This document shows positions 1 to 7,616 of a stretch of 12,397 nt of DNA, piece after piece. The notes below the pieces were generated by a model. It was not told where the DNA came from. It worked only from the letters and a program-made list of their open reading frames with translations, and ran no database searches. The stretch lies in assembly GCA_023139225.1 (NCBI GenBank), contig JAGLNZ010000214.1, positions 1 through 12,397 of the forward strand, in the 5' to 3' direction. Origin of the DNA: Desulfobacula sp. (GTDB taxonomy: Bacteria; Desulfobacterota; Desulfobacteria; Desulfobacterales; Desulfobacteraceae). Each line of letters opens with the position of its first letter. Position 1 is the stretch's first letter. A program made the translations under genes and the position numbers.

Positions 1-267
1 CGCCACACCCTTTTTTGTGGCTTCGACAATATCGACATTATCAAGGCCAATCCCGGCTCTTGCAATAACTTTCAGGTTGGTTGCAGCTTCAAGGATTTCT
101 TTTGTGACCTTAGTAGCACTCCTGATGGCCAGAGCATCATATTTGCCGATAATTTCTTTTAATTCCTCCGGTGTAAGCCCTGTGTTTACATCGAGTTCAA
201 TGCCTTCCTGATTTTCAAATATCTCAAGACCTGGTTCACCCATTTTATCGCTGACAAGAACTTTCAT
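1..267 (-). CDS. serA: D-3-phosphoglycerate dehydrogenase, N-terminal part (truncated by window edge)
   Basis: The first 89 codons are present and the gene runs off the left edge without a stop. SerA oxidises 3-phosphoglycerate to 3-phosphohydroxypyruvate with NAD, the first step of serine synthesis, in the cytoplasm. The visible part is the start of the substrate-binding domain: MKVLVSDKMGEPGLEIF at the N-terminus, the IRSATKVT segment (residues 49-56) and the family signature ARAGIGLDNVD (69-79) that leads towards the NAD-binding fold. The Rossmann domain and any ACT domain lie outside the window, so the SerA subtype cannot be told. The ATG shares its A with the serC stop (TAATG) and has an AGGAG ribosome-binding site 8 bases upstream, inside the end of serC, which points to translational coupling. 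SerC uses the product of this enzyme, so the pairing supports the call. Confidence 0.93.
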   Translation of the reverse strand, partial: MKVLVSDKMGEPGLEIFENQEGIELDVNTGLTPEELKEIIGKYDALAIRSATKVTKEILEAATNLKVIARAGIGLDNVDIVEATKKGVA

Positions 268-1355
268 TATTTATTCTCCTTTTCAAAGGATTCCATAAAT
301 TGAATTAACGCATTAATACTTTCCATGGTTGCCGCATTATAAATTGAAGCCCTGCATCCGCCGACCGATCTGTGACCCTTAAGTCCGCCAAGCCCTTTTT
401 CAGTGGCATCAGCAACAAACTTCTTTTCCAGGTCTTCGGTTGGCAGCCTGAAGGTTACATTCATTAAAGATCTTGAATATTTTTCGGCCGTGGTTCTGTA
501 AAATGAACTTGAGTCGATACAATCATATAAAAGATCTGCTTTTTTAATATTATATTCTTCCATCTTTTCAATTCCGCCCATTACTTCTTCAATCCATTTC
601 AATACAAGATCAATGGTATATACGCCAAAACAAGGCGGCGTATTATACATGGAATTTTTAGATGCATAGGTGGAATATTTCAACATGGATGGCAGATCTT
701 CATTTGCCATATCCAGCATATCCTGCCTGATAATCACCATACAGGTACCGGATGGCCCAAGATTCTTTTGAGCCCCGGCATATATCAAACCAAATTTTCC
801 CATATCAAGGGGTCGTGAAAAAATATCTGAAGACATGTCACAAAGAATGGGCACGCCATTTGTATCAGGAAATTCATGAAACTGGGTTCCTTTAATGGTA
901 TTATTGGATGTCATATGTACATATCTGGCATTTTTTGAAAATTGAATATCTTTTGGAATATATGAAAAATCTTTGTCTTCTGACGAGGCAACAACCGTGT
1001 AATTCTTTTTTAGAATCTCAGCTTCCTTGATTGCCTTTGTCGACCAGGTACCGGTATTGATATAATCAGCCGTATCATCTCCTGAAAGAAAATTCATGGG
1101 GATCATGGGAAATTGAAGAGATGCCCCGCCTTGTAAAAAAAGGATATGAAACCTGTCATCAAGTTTTAAAAGTCTTTTTGCACGATCAACGGCATCGTTG
1201 ATAACATCATCAAAATAAGAAGACCTGTGACTGACTTCCGTAATGGACATACCAGACTGATTGAAATTTAGAAACGATGATTGTATTTCTTCTAAGACCT
1301 GTAAAGGTAACGCAGCAGGACCGGCATTGAAATTAAAAATTCGTTTATCTGTCAT
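267..1355 (-). CDS. serC: Phosphoserine aminotransferase
   Basis: This is a 362-residue class V PLP-dependent aminotransferase, the usual length for SerC. It converts 3-phosphohydroxypyruvate and glutamate to phosphoserine and 2-oxoglutarate; in many bacteria it also serves pyridoxal phosphate synthesis. Visible family signatures are FNFNAGPAALP (7-17), the SHRS segment (42-45), the cofactor-ring aspartate D173 in LCDMSSD, the Schiff-base lysine K197 in YAGAQKNLGPSG, and the C-terminal GHRSVGGCRASIYNA (327-341) with the phosphate-binding arginines. All expected catalytic residues are present. The start has an AAGGAA ribosome-binding site about 8 bases upstream. It sits 29 bases after prfC and overlaps serA by one base, so it is probably the middle gene of a prfC-serC-serA transcript. 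Confidence 0.97.
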   Translation of the reverse strand: MTDKRIFNFNAGPAALPLQVLEEIQSSFLNFNQSGMSITEVSHRSSYFDDVINDAVDRAKRLLKLDDRFHILFLQGGASLQFPMIPMNFLSGDDTADYINTGTWSTKAIKEAEILKKNYTVVASSEDKDFSYIPKDIQFSKNARYVHMTSNNTIKGTQFHEFPDTNGVPILCDMSSDIFSRPLDMGKFGLIYAGAQKNLGPSGTCMVIIRQDMLDMANEDLPSMLKYSTYASKNSMYNTPPCFGVYTIDLVLKWIEEVMGGIEKMEEYNIKKADLLYDCIDSSSFYRTTAEKYSRSLMNVTFRLPTEDLEKKFVADATEKGLGGLKGHRSVGGCRASIYNAATMESINALIQFMESFEKENK

Positions 1356-1384
1356 TTTTGTTTTCCTTTATCTTATAGGTTACT

Positions 1385-2989
1385 CTAATTATGCTCTCTG
1401 GTTTTATGAAATTCTATCTGCGGCCAATCTTCCATAGTAAATCCCAGTTGATACTCACTGGTCGTCAAAAAAGTCAGCCATCCTTCAGAGTCCAGAGTCA
1501 GGCTGGATTCATTTTTTGTTTTAAAATTTTTCAAGATTTTTTCATCTTCACATGTTACCCACCTTGCAACGGATAAATCAATGGTTTCATAAGCAGCATT
1601 AACATTATATTCCGCTTTAAGCCGTGCCATGGTCACTTCAAACTGAAGCACCCCGACTGCACCAATAATATGCATATTCCCAAGCAAAGGCCTGAACACC
1701 TGTATAGTTCCTTCTTCTGAAAGTTGAGTCAGACCCTTTTGAAGCGCCTTTGCCTTTAAGGGATCTTTTAAAATCACCCGCCTGAAGTGCTCGGGAGCAA
1801 AATTGGGAATACCTAAAAATTTTAAAGGTTCCTTGGAGGTAAATGTATCACCGATTTTGATGGTTCCATGGTTGTGTATTCCGATGATATCACCTGGATA
1901 AGCGACTTCCACATTATTTCTTTCCTGGGCCATAAAAATGGTTGCATTGGAAATTTTTATCTCTTTTCCAATTCTATGGTGTTTTATTTTCATTCCTTTG
2001 GTGAATTTACCTGAGCAAATCCTGAAAAACGCGATACGATCTCTGTGTTCAGGGTTCATATTGGCCTGAATTTTAAATGTAAATCCGGAAAATGCTTTTT
2101 CAAGGGGGTCTACATCCCTTGTAGCCGTAGGCCTTTTTCCTGGGTGAGGTGCAATTTTGACAAATGCATCAAGCATCTCTTTTACCCCGAAATTATTAAT
2201 AGCTGAGCCAAAAAAGACAGGTGTCTGAGTACCGTTTAAAAATAAACTTAGATCAAAAGGATCTGATGCACCCACAATTAAATCAACATCTTCCCTGAGC
2301 TGTTCTGCCTGAGTTTCTGAAATGAGTTCATCAAGCCTTGAATCCGTTAACTCATCAATAAAAACGCCATCATCATTTTGGGGGGTATACCCTGGAGAAA
2401 AGATACCCAGCTCTTTTTTTTCAAGATTATAAACCCCTTTAAATCTCTTGCCCATACCAATGGGCCAGGTTAAAGGAATACAGTCTATTTGGAGTTTATC
2501 CTCAATATCTTCAAAAATATCCAAAGGCTCAAGTCCTTCACGGTCCAGTTTATTAATAAAGGTAATAATGGGAGTATTTCGCATCCTGCAGACTTCCATC
2601 AATTTCTGGGTCTGGGGTTCCACCCCTTTTGCATTGTCGATGATCATGACGGCACAGTCCACAGCAGTCAGAACCCTATAGGTGTCTTCAGAAAAATCTT
2701 TATGGCCCGGCGTATCCAGAAGATTAATCTCATAGTCTTTAAAGTTAAATTTCATAACAGAGGAAGAAACACTGATCCCTCTTTCCTGTTCAATCGACAG
2801 AAAATCACTGGTAGCCGCTCTTGCAATTTTTCTGGATTTTACGGCACCGGCCTGCTGTATGGCACCACCAAACAAAAGCAGCTTTTCAGTTAAAGTAGTT
2901 TTTCCTGCATCAGGGTGGCTGATGATGGCAAATGTTCTGCGTTTATTAATTTCCTTGAAAAGGGTCTTGTCTATATTTTTTGAATCCAT
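1385..2989 (-). CDS. prfC: Peptide chain release factor 3 (RF3)
   Basis: This is a 534-residue translational GTPase, close to the roughly 530 residues usual for RF3. RF3 removes RF1/RF2 from the ribosome after peptide release and helps quality control of translation. GTPase motifs are all intact: P-loop SHPDAGKTT (24-32), the switch I region around QERGISV (68-74), DTPGH (92-96), NKLD (146-149) and GSA (261-263). Domain II follows from about residue 300 ([18 protein letters not shown]), and the RF3-specific C-terminal domain carries [13 protein letters not shown] (422-434) and [10 protein letters not shown] (443-452). These separate it from EF-G and from the other ribosomal GTPases. The ribosome-binding site is modest: AAGGA lies about 12 bases before the ATG. 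It is the first gene of the apparent prfC-serC-serA unit, with a candidate extended -10 promoter about 85 bases upstream. Confidence 0.96.
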   Translation of the reverse strand: MDSKNIDKTLFKEINKRRTFAIISHPDAGKTTLTEKLLLFGGAIQQAGAVKSRKIARAATSDFLSIEQERGISVSSSVMKFNFKDYEINLLDTPGHKDFSEDTYRVLTAVDCAVMIIDNAKGVEPQTQKLMEVCRMRNTPIITFINKLDREGLEPLDIFEDIEDKLQIDCIPLTWPIGMGKRFKGVYNLEKKELGIFSPGYTPQNDDGVFIDELTDSRLDELISETQAEQLREDVDLIVGASDPFDLSLFLNGTQTPVFFGSAINNFGVKEMLDAFVKIAPHPGKRPTATRDVDPLEKAFSGFTFKIQANMNPEHRDRIAFFRICSGKFTKGMKIKHHRIGKEIKISNATIFMAQERNNVEVAYPGDIIGIHNHGTIKIGDTFTSKEPLKFLGIPNFAPEHFRRVILKDPLKAKALQKGLTQLSEEGTIQVFRPLLGNMHIIGAVGVLQFEVTMARLKAEYNVNAAYETIDLSVARWVTCEDEKILKNFKTKNESSLTLDSEGWLTFLTTSEYQLGFTMEDWPQIEFHKTREHN

Positions 2990-3066
2990 TAACTAAAGAA
3001 TTCCTTATATTTCAAATTTTAAGGATGAAAATCTAACAGTATTTTTTCCATTTATCAACAAAAAAA

Positions 3067-3083
3067 TATTTTATTATAACAAA
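3067..3083 (-). promoter_or_regulatory. Candidate extended -10 promoter for prfC-serC-serA
   Basis: On the minus strand the sequence reads TTTGTTATAAT, a perfect TATAAT (3078-3073) preceded by TG one base upstream, the extended -10 arrangement. No good -35 box lies 16-18 bases upstream, which is tolerable for extended -10 promoters. Transcription would start near 3066 and give a leader of about 77 bases before prfC. The surrounding DNA is very AT-rich, so chance matches are likely. Confidence 0.4.
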
Positions 3084-3087
3084 TTTT

Positions 3088-3106
3088 TAATGATTTCAGA
3101 TCATTA
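3088..3106. repeat. 7-bp perfect inverted repeat (TAATGAT / ATCATTA, 5-base loop)
   Basis: TAATGAT at 3088-3094 is matched by ATCATTA at 3100-3106 around TTCAG. It sits where the -35 region of the candidate prfC promoter would be and downstream of the small membrane-protein gene. Neither side is followed by a run of T in the right direction, so it does not look like an intrinsic terminator. An operator half-site pair is possible, but this is inference only. Confidence 0.35.
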
Positions 3107-3157
3107 GAAGAGAATATTAGATTTAGGTTTTCCGCAATTAGCAGCACTGACAAACTA

Positions 3158-3394
3158 TTAATCTTCAGATTGTTTTTTGTTTTTTTGTCTCTTTCTTATT
3201 TTAAAAAAATCATAAACGCCCCAGGGAATCAATACAGCACTTAAAACCTTATTAAATGTTGCATGCTCAACCATATCAGGATCAGTTGTCAGCCAGCCGT
3301 CCCAGGAACACCACAACCCAAACCCGATTAACAGAATTGTAAAAACATAGGGACTCATCTGTGGCGGAGCAGGCTTTTTGTTCTCTTTTTCCAT
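3158..3394 (-). CDS. Small two-helix membrane protein of unknown function
   Basis: I do not recognise the family. The 78-residue product has a short charged, proline-containing N-terminus (MEKENKKPAPPQ), a first hydrophobic helix at about 16-35 (YVFTILLIGFGLWCSWDGWL), a short polar loop (TTDPDMVEHAT), a second hydrophobic helix at about 47-65 and a strongly basic tail (KIRKRQKNKK). By the positive-inside rule both ends would face the cytoplasm with a short outside hairpin loop. The start is set at 3394 because a clear GAGGG ribosome-binding site lies 5 bases upstream. An in-frame ATG 13 codons earlier (3433) has no such site. Tryptophan and glycine in helix 1 (WCSWDGW) suggest a conserved motif rather than a chance reading frame. 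It stands alone, 168 bases upstream of prfC, and could share that gene's transcript. Confidence 0.65.
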   Translation of the reverse strand: MEKENKKPAPPQMSPYVFTILLIGFGLWCSWDGWLTTDPDMVEHATFNKVLSAVLIPWGVYDFFKIRKRQKNKKQSED

Positions 3395-3473
3395 TTTATC
3401 CCTCAAGGTAGCTATTGATGAAAATTTCCCCATCTTTTTAACATGATTGATTAAAGCAAAATTTTAAAATTGT

Positions 3474-3501
3474 ATCATATTGAATAACATCAACATGATA
3501 A
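3474..3501 (-). promoter_or_regulatory. Candidate promoter for the small membrane-protein gene
   Basis: On the minus strand TTATCA (3501-3496) and TATGAT (3479-3474) are 16 bases apart, 4/6 and 5/6 matches to the sigma-70 consensus. The start point would be near 3467, giving a leader of about 70 bases. AT-rich context weakens the call. Confidence 0.3.
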
Positions 3502-3602
3502 GGGATCAATAGTTTTTGATTTAATTGTGTTTTTAATCTAACAACCAATTCATAATTCCCTGTCGTATTTGTGTTTGCATCCAACATATTTACTTCATAT
3601 TC

Positions 3603-3632
3603 TTGACTTGCACATACTAAATATATTAATAT
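3603..3632 (+). promoter_or_regulatory. Candidate promoter for the recombinase-tail gene
   Basis: TTGACT at 3603-3608 (5/6 match to the -35 box) is followed after 18 bases by TAATAT (3627-3632, 4/6 match to -10), overlapping the palindrome ATATTAATAT. Transcription would start near 3640, about 115 bases before the chosen ATG. Confidence 0.4.
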
Positions 3633-3754
3633 GACTTATATTTTAAATCTTATTCAATCTTTGAAAACAATTTTTAGTTTTCATGAATTGCTTAATGCCT
3701 ATTGTTTCTGTTAACCTTATATCTTTAATACTTGTTAACTTGGGAGGTGCCGCT

Positions 3755-4294
3755 ATGAGTGATTTTTTAAGAAATCTTAGAAGCTCTCATAATAAAAATA
3801 CGTCTAGTCCAAGAAGAAACCTTGACGGTCATTATTATCCGCACAACGACCGCAGAAAAACTCAGGACAGACGATCAAACTATTCTGAAAATCTTGAGTC
3901 TCTCTGGGTCTGCTTACAGGATCTATTACCGCAAATTGTTGATAATTCATCAACATTAACCCTTTATTTACAAAAAAAACTTGCGGAGAATGATCTTCTT
4001 ATTGAAGCTAAAATTCGCCAACACAATGCCATCTCACATTTTTTTGATAATCTGAATAAAATTTTCAGTGAAGACTTTTTTGTCCCATCTTCTGACAATA
4101 GATCAAAAGCCACTGCAAGCTACACTTCAGGAACACATTACACCAAAGATGATATTCTCACAATCATCAGAACCATGAGAAAAAAAGGAGCAACCTTTGC
4201 AATAATTGCAGATTATTTAAAAGAAAAAGGCATACCAACCTTTTCCGGCAGAGGTGATTGGCATGCCCAGACAATTCACAGACTATGCAAATAG
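3755..4294 (+). CDS. Hypothetical protein with recombinase-type C-terminal DNA-binding-like module
   Basis: This is a 179-residue protein of no family I can name. The N-terminus is rich in Arg, Asn and His, with a NDRRKTQDRRS stretch (31-41). A predicted helical middle follows (about 45-105), then a polar linker, then a C-terminal module from about residue 131: KDDILTIIRTMRKKGATFA, then IIADYLKEKGIPTFSGRG and WHAQTIHRLCK. The pattern 'IA..L...GIPT.SG...W...TI.RL' is the one seen near the end of large serine recombinases, where a helix-turn-helix contacts DNA. The recombinase catalytic serine domain is absent, so DNA binding is plausible but recombination is not. The start at 3755 is chosen for its GGGAGG ribosome-binding site (3742-3747); an upstream in-frame ATG at 3683 lacks one. 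It ends 2 bases from the convergent TetR gene. Confidence 0.8.
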   Translation: MSDFLRNLRSSHNKNTSSPRRNLDGHYYPHNDRRKTQDRRSNYSENLESLWVCLQDLLPQIVDNSSTLTLYLQKKLAENDLLIEAKIRQHNAISHFFDNLNKIFSEDFFVPSSDNRSKATASYTSGTHYTKDDILTIIRTMRKKGATFAIIADYLKEKGIPTFSGRGDWHAQTIHRLCK

Positions 4295-4296
4295 AC

Positions 4297-4926
4297 TTAG
4301 TTTCTCTTCAACCCTTTACTGATGATCTTGAATGCTGTTTTTAAAGTGGGCCTAACAAAATCTTTCTGATCATTTAAAAGCCTTTTGGAATCGACCCATA
4401 GAACAACACCGGCATAGGATGCCCATAGGACATCGGCAAGAGCCGCAGGATGTTCATCTATAAAAATTTCCTGTTCAATCCCTTGTCTTACAACATCGAC
4501 AATAGCTCCATGCGCCATGCCAGAGAAGGTGGTGACCTGCTTTAAGACTTCATCTGAAAGATTTTGAAGTGTTTCCCCTGACTGTAGATGAAATAAATTG
4601 ATTAAAATACTTGAATCATACTCATATACATCAATAAATACATCCCGGAATCTTTCGATCTTTTCCAGCACTGAAATATCCCGGGCAACAACTTTTTGAA
4701 TCTCACCTGCCAGATATTTAAGTATTTCAATGGAAAGAAATGTATGCAATTCTTCCTTGTTTTTAAAATATAAATACAGGGTACCGGGACTCAACTCTGC
4801 TTCTGAAGCAATTTCTTCCATGGTAGCAGCGTTATACCCCTTGTTGGAAAAAACTTTTCGTGCAGCGCTAATAATTTCTTTTTTTCTATACTCTTTTTCT
4901 CTTTGTTTACGTTCATATATACCCAT
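4297..4926 (-). CDS. TetR/AcrR-family transcriptional regulator
   Basis: This is a 209-residue protein of typical TetR length. The N-terminal DNA-binding domain is clear: RKKEIISAARKVFSNKGYNA (14-33), then the helix-turn-helix TMEEIASEAELSPGTLYLYF (35-54) and the following KNKEEL. The all-helical C-terminal half (about 65-209) is the ligand-binding and dimerisation region and is too divergent to tell the ligand. Such proteins usually repress nearby genes until a small molecule binds. The ATG has an overlapping GACGAGGA ribosome-binding site 4-5 bases upstream. It lies 100 bases downstream of glgP on the same strand and tail-to-tail with the plus-strand gene before it, so its target is not obvious from position; either its own promoter or a distant locus is possible. 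No efflux pump or enzyme operon typical of TetR targets lies beside it. Confidence 0.93.
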   Translation of the reverse strand: MGIYERKQREKEYRKKEIISAARKVFSNKGYNAATMEEIASEAELSPGTLYLYFKNKEELHTFLSIEILKYLAGEIQKVVARDISVLEKIERFRDVFIDVYEYDSSILINLFHLQSGETLQNLSDEVLKQVTTFSGMAHGAIVDVVRQGIEQEIFIDEHPAALADVLWASYAGVVLWVDSKRLLNDQKDFVRPTLKTAFKIISKGLKRN

Positions 4927-5026
4927 ATTTTCCTCGTCATTTTTTGAATAGGATTCATAAAATAATAGATGAAAAGAAAAATACAGGGAAAAAAGAAAAA
5001 TCGCAAGGAAAAGATTAAAAATCTAA
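4927..5026 (-). other. 100-base glgP-TetR spacer
   Basis: This AT-rich spacer holds the TetR ribosome-binding site and a weak 5-bp hairpin just after the glgP stop (AGATT TTT AATCT on the minus strand). It is too weak and too AT-rich to call a terminator. A poor promoter match (TTGCGA, 17 bases, TATTTT on the minus strand) could serve the TetR gene. Read-through from glgP is also possible. Confidence 0.35.
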
Positions 5027-7462
5027 TTAAATTTGTGATTTAATATTCCAAATATCCTTCGCATATTCTTTAATGGTCCTGTCACTTGAAAACATTCCTG
5101 TCCTGGCCGTATTCAAAATGGATTTTACTGCCCACTCATTAGTTTGTTTAAAATCTTTGCCTATCATTTTCTGGGCGTTGACATATGATGAAAAATCAGC
5201 AAAATGAAGATAATAATCTCCCTGGTCAACCAGGGTGTTATAGATATGGTCAAATAATCCAGGGTCTTTTTTGCAAAACAGATCTGACTTTATCGCATCC
5301 ATTACCCGCTTTAACCTCTCATCTTTGTCAAGGTATTCTTTTGGATTATACTGATGTCTGATCTGTTCAGTTTCCTCAACCGTCAGACCGAAAATATAGA
5401 TATTTTTCGCACCCACCTGTTCCGCAATTTCAATATTGGCCCCATCAAGGGTTCCAATTGTGACTGCCCCGTTCATGGCAAATTTCATATTGCCGGTGCC
5501 GGAAGCTTCCATTCCGGCAGTAGAAATCTGCTCGCTGACATTTGCTGCCGGAATAATTTTTTCTGCAAGGGACACTCTGTAATCCGGCAGAAAAACCACT
5601 TTCAATAATTGATTTACTTTGGGGTCATTATTAACAACCGCAGCAATTGAGTGAATCAATTTTATGATCAATTTGGCAGTATGGTATCCGGGTGCAGCCT
5701 TTCCAGCAAAAATAAAGGTCCTTGGCTGTCCGATATCCATATGATCTTCTTTTATTAAAAAATAGGTATGAACAATATTTAAAATATTTAAAAGCTGTCG
5801 TTTATATTCATGAATTCTTTTGACATGAATATCAAAAATTGAGTCCGGATCAATAGTCTCAAAGGCCTTTTTTTTAATGATTTTAGCAAGTCTTTTTTTA
5901 TTATCCCTTTTAATTTGTACAAATTGATCTATAAATGCCTGATCCTTTACAAAATCTTCCAGTTCTCTTATTCTTTCAAGATCTAATATCCATCTGTCCC
6001 CAATCGCTTCACAGATCAATTTTGCAAGCCCGGGATTACATGCAACAATCCAACGTCTCGGGGTTACACCATTTGTTTTGTTATTAAATTTACCGGGATA
6101 GAGTGAATGAAATTCCGGGACAAGTTTTGTTTTTACAAGCTTTGAGTGTATTTTTGCCACACCATTGACGGAATGACTGCCGATAATAGCAAGATTAGCC
6201 ATCCTGACCTGTTTTTCTTCCCCCTCCTTAATAATAGACATCCTGGAAATGAGTGGACCACTATTTTTACCGAATTTTTCTTTGAGCCTATCAATAAATC
6301 GTCTGTTAATCTCATAAATAATCTGCAAATGCCTGGGCACGACCCGTTCAACAATCGATACCGCCCATGTCTCAAGTGCCTCAGGCAACAGGGTATGATT
6401 AGTATACCCAAGTGTCTTAGTCGTTATATTCCAGGCTTTTTCCCATTCAAGAGCATTTTCATCAATCAAGACCCTCATAAGCTCTGCAACGGTCAAAGCC
6501 GGATGTGTGTCATTGAGTTGAATGGCAATTTTTTCGTGCAATTGATCAAAATCAGTATTGTTTTTTTGATAAGTCCTGATGATATCTCTTACTGAACACG
6601 CTACCAGAAAATATTCCTGGACTAATCTTAATTCTTTTCCAACTTCCTTTGAATCGGATGGATAGAGAATTTTGGAAATGGTTTCAGATTTTATTTTTCC
6701 TTCAACCGCTTTAAAATAATCGCCGTCATTAAAAATCTGCATATCAAAATCTTCCGAAGCCCAGGCTGAGAATAGCCGCAACCGATTAACCGTACGGCCG
6801 CCATATCCTGTAATCAAAATATCGTGGGGTCTTCCAATAAGTAATTTCCAGTCCGTCCACATGGGATTATATTCCCCATCCAAATCCTTGGTATCTTCAA
6901 TTTTACCGTAGATGGGAATCATACATTTTTTCCCTGATTGCCTGATAAGCCATGGTGAATAACGGTTTGGCCAATAATCCGGTTTTTCTTTTTGATAGCC
7001 GTTAACAATCACCTGTTTAAAAAGCCCAAAATCATAATTAATACCATACCCGAATCCCGGCATATCCAAGCTCGCCATGGAATCTAAAAAGCATGCTGCA
7101 AGCCGTCCTAAACCCCCGTTTCCCAAGGCAGGATGGCGCTCTTCGTCCACAAGTTCTTCTAAATCAATTCCATATTTTTTTAAAAACACGGCACATTTAT
7201 CGTAAATCCCCAAATTTATGAGATTATTGGATAAAAGCCTGCCGATCAAAAACTCCATAGACAGATAATAGAGTCGTTTTGGATCATTATCCTGATACCG
7301 CCGGTTTGTTTCAAAACTGATATCCATTAAATACTTACCCACGGCATAAGATACTGCATTCATGAGATCAAGCTTTGTGGCATCTTCAATTTTTTTACCC
7401 AGGGTGTATTTAATGTGGTGATTAAAGGAAACCTCAAAACTTGTAAAATCAAAATATGACAT
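5027..7462 (-). CDS. glgP: Glycogen/starch/maltodextrin phosphorylase
   Basis: This is an 811-residue member of glycosyltransferase family 35, full length for the bacterial enzymes (about 800-815). It cleaves alpha-1,4-glucans with phosphate to release glucose-1-phosphate, using pyridoxal phosphate. Recognisable segments are RLYYLSMEFLIGR (63-75), HPALGNGGLGRLAACFLDSM (110-129), QLNDTHPA (315-322), TNGVTPRRW (463-471), the phosphate and substrate site FDIHVKRIHEYKRQLLN (543-559), and EASGTGNMKFAMNGA (652-666) with the cofactor lysine K660. A GTLDGANIE segment (670-678) follows. None of the key residues is missing. A strong GGGAG ribosome-binding site lies 6 bases before the ATG. No other glycogen gene is present in the window. 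It is divergent from the CoA-transferase/GNAT fusion and is followed by a TetR gene. Preference for glycogen or maltodextrin cannot be read from sequence alone. Confidence 0.97.
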   Translation of the reverse strand: MSYFDFTSFEVSFNHHIKYTLGKKIEDATKLDLMNAVSYAVGKYLMDISFETNRRYQDNDPKRLYYLSMEFLIGRLLSNNLINLGIYDKCAVFLKKYGIDLEELVDEERHPALGNGGLGRLAACFLDSMASLDMPGFGYGINYDFGLFKQVIVNGYQKEKPDYWPNRYSPWLIRQSGKKCMIPIYGKIEDTKDLDGEYNPMWTDWKLLIGRPHDILITGYGGRTVNRLRLFSAWASEDFDMQIFNDGDYFKAVEGKIKSETISKILYPSDSKEVGKELRLVQEYFLVACSVRDIIRTYQKNNTDFDQLHEKIAIQLNDTHPALTVAELMRVLIDENALEWEKAWNITTKTLGYTNHTLLPEALETWAVSIVERVVPRHLQIIYEINRRFIDRLKEKFGKNSGPLISRMSIIKEGEEKQVRMANLAIIGSHSVNGVAKIHSKLVKTKLVPEFHSLYPGKFNNKTNGVTPRRWIVACNPGLAKLICEAIGDRWILDLERIRELEDFVKDQAFIDQFVQIKRDNKKRLAKIIKKKAFETIDPDSIFDIHVKRIHEYKRQLLNILNIVHTYFLIKEDHMDIGQPRTFIFAGKAAPGYHTAKLIIKLIHSIAAVVNNDPKVNQLLKVVFLPDYRVSLAEKIIPAANVSEQISTAGMEASGTGNMKFAMNGAVTIGTLDGANIEIAEQVGAKNIYIFGLTVEETEQIRHQYNPKEYLDKDERLKRVMDAIKSDLFCKKDPGLFDHIYNTLVDQGDYYLHFADFSSYVNAQKMIGKDFKQTNEWAVKSILNTARTGMFSSDRTIKEYAKDIWNIKSQI

Positions 7463-7488
7463 GGTTGTCTCCCTTAGTTAGTGTTGGC

Positions 7489-7514
7489 GTTAAAAATTTA
7501 TTGGTTAAAAATTT
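7489..7514. repeat. 11-bp perfect direct repeat in the glgP leader
   Basis: GTTAAAAATTT occurs at 7489-7499 and again at 7504-7514. Each copy is preceded by TTGG (TTGGC before the first, TTGG overlapping the second). The copies start 15 bases apart. They lie between the candidate glgP promoter and its ribosome-binding site, so they would be in the transcribed leader. They could be tandem protein-binding sites. AT-richness makes chance more likely than usual. Confidence 0.45.
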
Positions 7515-7540
7515 TTATGTGGTTTTTTTTAGAAATTCAA

Positions 7541-7556
7541 ATATTCAACTGAATAT
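7541..7556. promoter_or_regulatory. 16-bp perfect palindrome, candidate operator
   Basis: ATATTCA at 7541-7547 and TGAATAT at 7550-7556 form a perfect inverted repeat around AC. It covers the expected transcription start of the candidate glgP promoter (near 7553), a position where a dimeric repressor would block initiation. The protein that might bind is unknown; the TetR product is a nearby candidate by position only. Confidence 0.4.
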
Positions 7557-7559
7557 CAA

Positions 7560-7587
7560 TTTATATCATTTTTTTAATAAAATTCAA
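7560..7587 (-). promoter_or_regulatory. glgP: Candidate glgP promoter
   Basis: On the minus strand TTGAAT (7587-7582, 4/6) and TATAAA (7565-7560, 4/6) are 16 bases apart. The start point would be near 7553 with a leader of about 90 bases that includes the palindrome and the direct repeat described separately. Confidence 0.4.
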
Positions 7588-7616
7588 AACTTTTAATGCT
7601 CTACAAGGCATTTTCA

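Larger units (their letters stand above)
3395..3754. other. Gene-free, AT-rich divergent spacer of 360 bases
   Basis: No reading frame with a credible ribosome-binding site is visible here. The spacer separates the leftward small membrane-protein gene from the rightward recombinase-tail gene. It contains candidate promoters for both directions, annotated separately, and short AT-rich palindromes such as ATATTAATAT (3623-3632). I see no RNA gene, attachment site or GC-rich hairpin. A small RNA cannot be excluded. Confidence 0.6.

Noticed and set aside
2489..2893. 134-residue plus-strand frame inside prfC
   Set aside because: It is antisense to the conserved GTPase motifs of release factor 3 and shows no protein-like features.
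3683..3754. Upstream start giving the recombinase-tail protein a hydrophobic N-terminal segment
   Set aside because: No ribosome-binding site precedes the ATG at 3683, while a strong GGGAGG precedes 3755; the hydrophobic stretch is probably untranslated leader.
4791..5006. 71-residue reading frame overlapping the TetR start and the glgP-TetR spacer
   Set aside because: It needs a TTG start without a ribosome-binding site, has low-complexity Phe/Lys composition and overlaps the TetR gene in another frame.
6146..6595. 149-residue plus-strand frame inside glgP
   Set aside because: It lies opposite a conserved part of a clear phosphorylase gene and has no recognisable protein features; it is a shadow frame.
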